Positions 61,908 through 64,000 of a DNA stretch of 64,000 nucleotides are shown in pieces. Both the position numbers and the translations under genes were made by a program. Source of the DNA: Cognatundibacterium squillarum (lineage in GTDB: Bacteria; Pseudomonadota; Gammaproteobacteria; Burkholderiales; Burkholderiaceae_D); the NCBI RefSeq assembly GCF_014652435.1, contig NZ_BMYU01000003.1, forward strand, positions 248,001-312,000. Direction: 5' to 3'. Numbering within the stretch: the stretch's first letter is position 1; the number at the start of each line of letters is the position of its first letter. The notes beneath the pieces are model-generated. The model saw nothing but the letters and a program-made list of their open reading frames with translations, had not been told where the DNA came from and ran no database searches.

Positions 61908-64000
61908 TTGAACAAATTTCTGACTATTCCCGTGTTGCTGGCCGGTATGACCGGTGCGGCAGTCAGCCACGCCGATGAGGGCCAGTGGCAACCGCATCAG
62001 TTGCTGCAACTGAAAGCTGAACTGAAAAAGACCGGTATCAGCATTCCGGCAGAAAAACTGGCGGATCTGCGTAAGCATCCGATGTCGGCGATTGTGTCGC
62101 TGGGCGGCTGTTCCGCTTCGTTTGTCTCGCCGCAGGGTCTGGTCGTCACCAACCATCACTGCGCTTACGGCGCGGTGCAGCGCAACTCCAGCGCGACGCA
62201 AAACTATATTGCGGACGGTTTTCTGGCGAAAACCATGGCAGATGAGCTGCCTGCCGGCGCGGATTCGCGCATGTATATCACCGATAAGCTGGAAAACGTG
62301 ACCGACCGTATCAATGCCGGTATCACCAAGGGCATGAGCGGCAAGCAGCGTCATCAGCATATCGAGAAAAAAATCAAAGAACTGATCGCGGAATGTGAAC
62401 AGGACAAGGCTTACCGTTGTTCGGTGCCGAGCTTCCACCGTGGTCTGGAGTATTACCGTATCCGCCAGATGATGATCCGCGATGTGCGTCTGGTGTACGC
62501 GCCGTCGGACAAAATCGGCAATTACGGCGGCGAAACGGATAACTTCGAGTTCCCGCGTCATACCGGCGACTTTGCTTTCCTGCGCGCTTACGTTGGCAAG
62601 GATGGCAAACCGGCCGATCCGTCTGCCGACAATGTGCCTTACCAGTCGAAAGATTTTCTGGTGGTGTCGGCGCAGGGTCTGAAAAACGGTGATCCGATTC
62701 TGCTGGCCGGTTATCCTGGCCGCACCAGCCGCTATAAGCTGCCGGAGGAAATCCGTTTTGCACGCGATATCAGCTATCCGGCACTGGTAGCAGAAGCGAA
62801 TGCGGATATTGCCACTATCCGCAGTGCGAGCGAAAGCAATCCGGAATGGCAGGTACGTTACGCCAGCGTGGTCAAAGGCATACAAAACCGCCTGAAGAAA
62901 ACCCAGGGCTTGCTGGATGGCTTCATGCGCAAGGATATTGCAGCGATCAAAGATACGCAGGATGCCGAGTTCCGCAGCTGGATTGCGCAAAACAAGCGTG
63001 ATGATGCGTTTATCAAAGAGCTGGAAAATGTGATCGCTGCCGATATGCGTTTGTCGGAACGTGAATTCGGCTGGTCAGTTGCGACCAACAGCGATTTGCT
63101 GCGTACTGCGCGCACGCTGTACCGCCTCGCACTGGAAAATGAAAAGCCGGATGCAGAGCGCAAAGCCGGTTATCAGCAGCGTGACCGCAGCACGATTGCC
63201 GGCCGTATGAGCCGTCTGCAGCAATCCTTCGCACCGGAAATCGATCTGGCCCGCTTCAGTGCCGGTCTGAACCGTTATGCGGCACTCGGCGCTGCCAGCC
63301 ATCCTGCCGGTCTGGATAATCTGCTGCCGAAAGTCAGTGAACTGCCGGTGATGTACACGCAAACCGGTTTGCTGCGTGCCGATGAACGTCTGGCATGGAT
63401 GACACGTCCGGTCGCGGAATTCCGCAACAGCGATGATCCGTTTATCCGTCTGGCAGTACGTCTGCACGAAACCGGTATGGCGCTGGAAAATGAGCGCGAA
63501 GAAAACGATGGCAATCAGTCGCGCATCATTCCGCAATACATGCAGGCAGTGATCGACTGGAAAAAGTCGCTGGGTAAGCCAGTGTATCCGGATGCGAATT
63601 CGACGCTGCGCGTGACTTACGGCACAGTCGCGCCGTACAGCCCGCGTGACGGCGTGATCAAAGGTCCGTTCACGACGGTGGAAGGCATTGTTGAGAAACA
63701 TACCGGCAAAGCGCCGTTCAACGCACCGCAGGCATTGCTGCAGGCGGTACGCGAAAAACGTTACGGCGAATTCCGTGATCCGGTGCTGGGCACCGTGCCT
63801 GTCGATTTCTTATCGAGTGCAGATACCACCGGTGGTAATTCCGGTTCTGCTGTCATGAACAAAAATGGTGAGCTGATCGGTCTGAACTTTGATTCGACTT
63901 ACGAGTCTATTACCAAAGACTGGTATTTCGATCCGGCAATTACCCGCGCGATTCACGTCGACATCCGCTATATGCTGTGGGTGATGAAAGAAGTGGATCA
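61908..64000 (+). CDS. S46 family dipeptidyl-peptidase (DPP7/DPP11 type), C-terminus cut off by window edge
   Basis: An exported serine dipeptidyl-peptidase; 697 codons are visible. The catalytic triad is complete: His83/84 (VVTNHHCAYGAVQ), Asp221 (FPRHTGDFAFLRAY) and Ser645 (TTGGNSGSAVMNKNGELIGL), at nearly the same positions as in characterised DPP7. The signal peptide is FLTIPVLLAGMTGAAVSHA. The start is TTG at 61908, eight bases after GGAGAC; no ATG is available before the signal sequence. The specificity-determining segment reads NFDSTYESITKDW, with Ser where DPP7 and DPP11 are reported to have Gly or Arg, so the preferred P1 residue cannot be assigned. It removes dipeptides from protein fragments, suiting the POT importer. 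Confidence 0.95.
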   Translation, partial: MNKFLTIPVLLAGMTGAAVSHADEGQWQPHQLLQLKAELKKTGISIPAEKLADLRKHPMSAIVSLGGCSASFVSPQGLVVTNHHCAYGAVQRNSSATQNYIADGFLAKTMADELPAGADSRMYITDKLENVTDRINAGITKGMSGKQRHQHIEKKIKELIAECEQDKAYRCSVPSFHRGLEYYRIRQMMIRDVRLVYAPSDKIGNYGGETDNFEFPRHTGDFAFLRAYVGKDGKPADPSADNVPYQSKDFLVVSAQGLKNGDPILLAGYPGRTSRYKLPEEIRFARDISYPALVAEANADIATIRSASESNPEWQVRYASVVKGIQNRLKKTQGLLDGFMRKDIAAIKDTQDAEFRSWIAQNKRDDAFIKELENVIAADMRLSEREFGWSVATNSDLLRTARTLYRLALENEKPDAERKAGYQQRDRSTIAGRMSRLQQSFAPEIDLARFSAGLNRYAALGAASHPAGLDNLLPKVSELPVMYTQTGLLRADERLAWMTRPVAEFRNSDDPFIRLAVRLHETGMALENEREENDGNQSRIIPQYMQAVIDWKKSLGKPVYPDANSTLRVTYGTVAPYSPRDGVIKGPFTTVEGIVEKHTGKAPFNAPQALLQAVREKRYGEFRDPVLGTVPVDFLSSADTTGGNSGSAVMNKNGELIGLNFDSTYESITKDWYFDPAITRAIHVDIRYMLWVMKEVD

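Noticed and set aside
61722-62990. A 422-codon open frame on the minus strand across the S46 gene
   Set aside because: It is antisense to a gene with a complete S46 triad, has no ribosome-binding site and its composition (His/Arg/Gln-rich) is typical of reverse-frame shadows.

Overview
The window looks like a chromosomal segment of a betaproteobacterium of the order Burkholderiales, most likely Oxalobacteraceae (Undibacterium/Herminiimonas-like). This is inferred from a moderate GC content, a PhaA thiolase closely resembling that of Ralstonia plus a phasin (polyhydroxyalkanoate storage), an Ada-AlkA fusion, SirB2, a Rep helicase of betaproteobacterial type, and CTGT-N8-ACAG LexA control of dinB. 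No insertion sequence, integrase, phage module, CRISPR array or rRNA is visible. One tRNA (Arg, CCG) is present.

Layout. 1-10068 is a minus-strand block: M13 and M28 peptidases, an EamA permease, a stand-alone receiver protein, an S9 peptidase and a coupled pair of M16 proteins (one active, one lacking its zinc motif). 10.4-14.3 kb (+) holds a Cache-type chemoreceptor and a POT peptide transporter. 14.4-18.6 kb (-) holds phaA, a phasin, ogt and an Ada-AlkA repair fusion. 18.8-22.4 kb (+) holds an MFS permease with a tiny overlapping membrane-protein gene, and an exported M3 peptidase. 22.9-25.0 kb (-) holds a TonB-C domain protein and a second chemoreceptor with a CheR/CheB tether. 25.5-30.6 kb (+) is a tight purine operon xdhA-xdhB-guaD. 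30.6-36.8 kb (-) holds two large TonB-dependent receptors, the second Oar-like. A 1.2 kb AT-rich gene-free stretch follows. 38-47 kb contains a membrane-anchored cytochrome c, tRNA-Arg, two-hairpin-led orphan solute-binding protein, SOS-controlled dinB, a thioredoxin-like protein, an AraC regulator beside a GMC oxidoreductase, an exported amidase, SirB2 and a hexose-6-phosphate mutarotase. 47.5-64 kb contains a full-length M16 peptidase, a YcbK-like Tat protein, a GSGD-repeat lipoprotein, a second orphan binding protein, the overlapping rep/TraB-GumN/unknown operon, a Tat-exported M28 peptidase, a DUF1857-like protein, a bactofilin-like beta-helix protein, an unknown exported protein, and an S46 dipeptidyl-peptidase cut by the right edge.

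How it fits together. Nine exported or envelope peptidases (M13, M28 twice, S9, M16 three times including the inactive partner, M3, S46) together with a POT peptide transporter, two TonB-dependent receptors and two chemoreceptors suggest an organism that degrades protein outside the cytoplasm and imports peptides. Purine breakdown (xdhAB, guaD) and PHA storage complement this.

Beyond genes, the most distinctive signals are a dispersed intergenic repeat family (five copies, one apparently interrupted by a 121 bp insertion with 7 bp direct repeats), a 49-residue membrane protein translationally coupled to an MFS permease, a triple hairpin in front of the bactofilin-like gene, and several unexplained inverted or direct repeats upstream of transport and catabolic genes. 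Most of the window is ordinary chromosome. I see no clear candidate for an entirely new multi-gene system.
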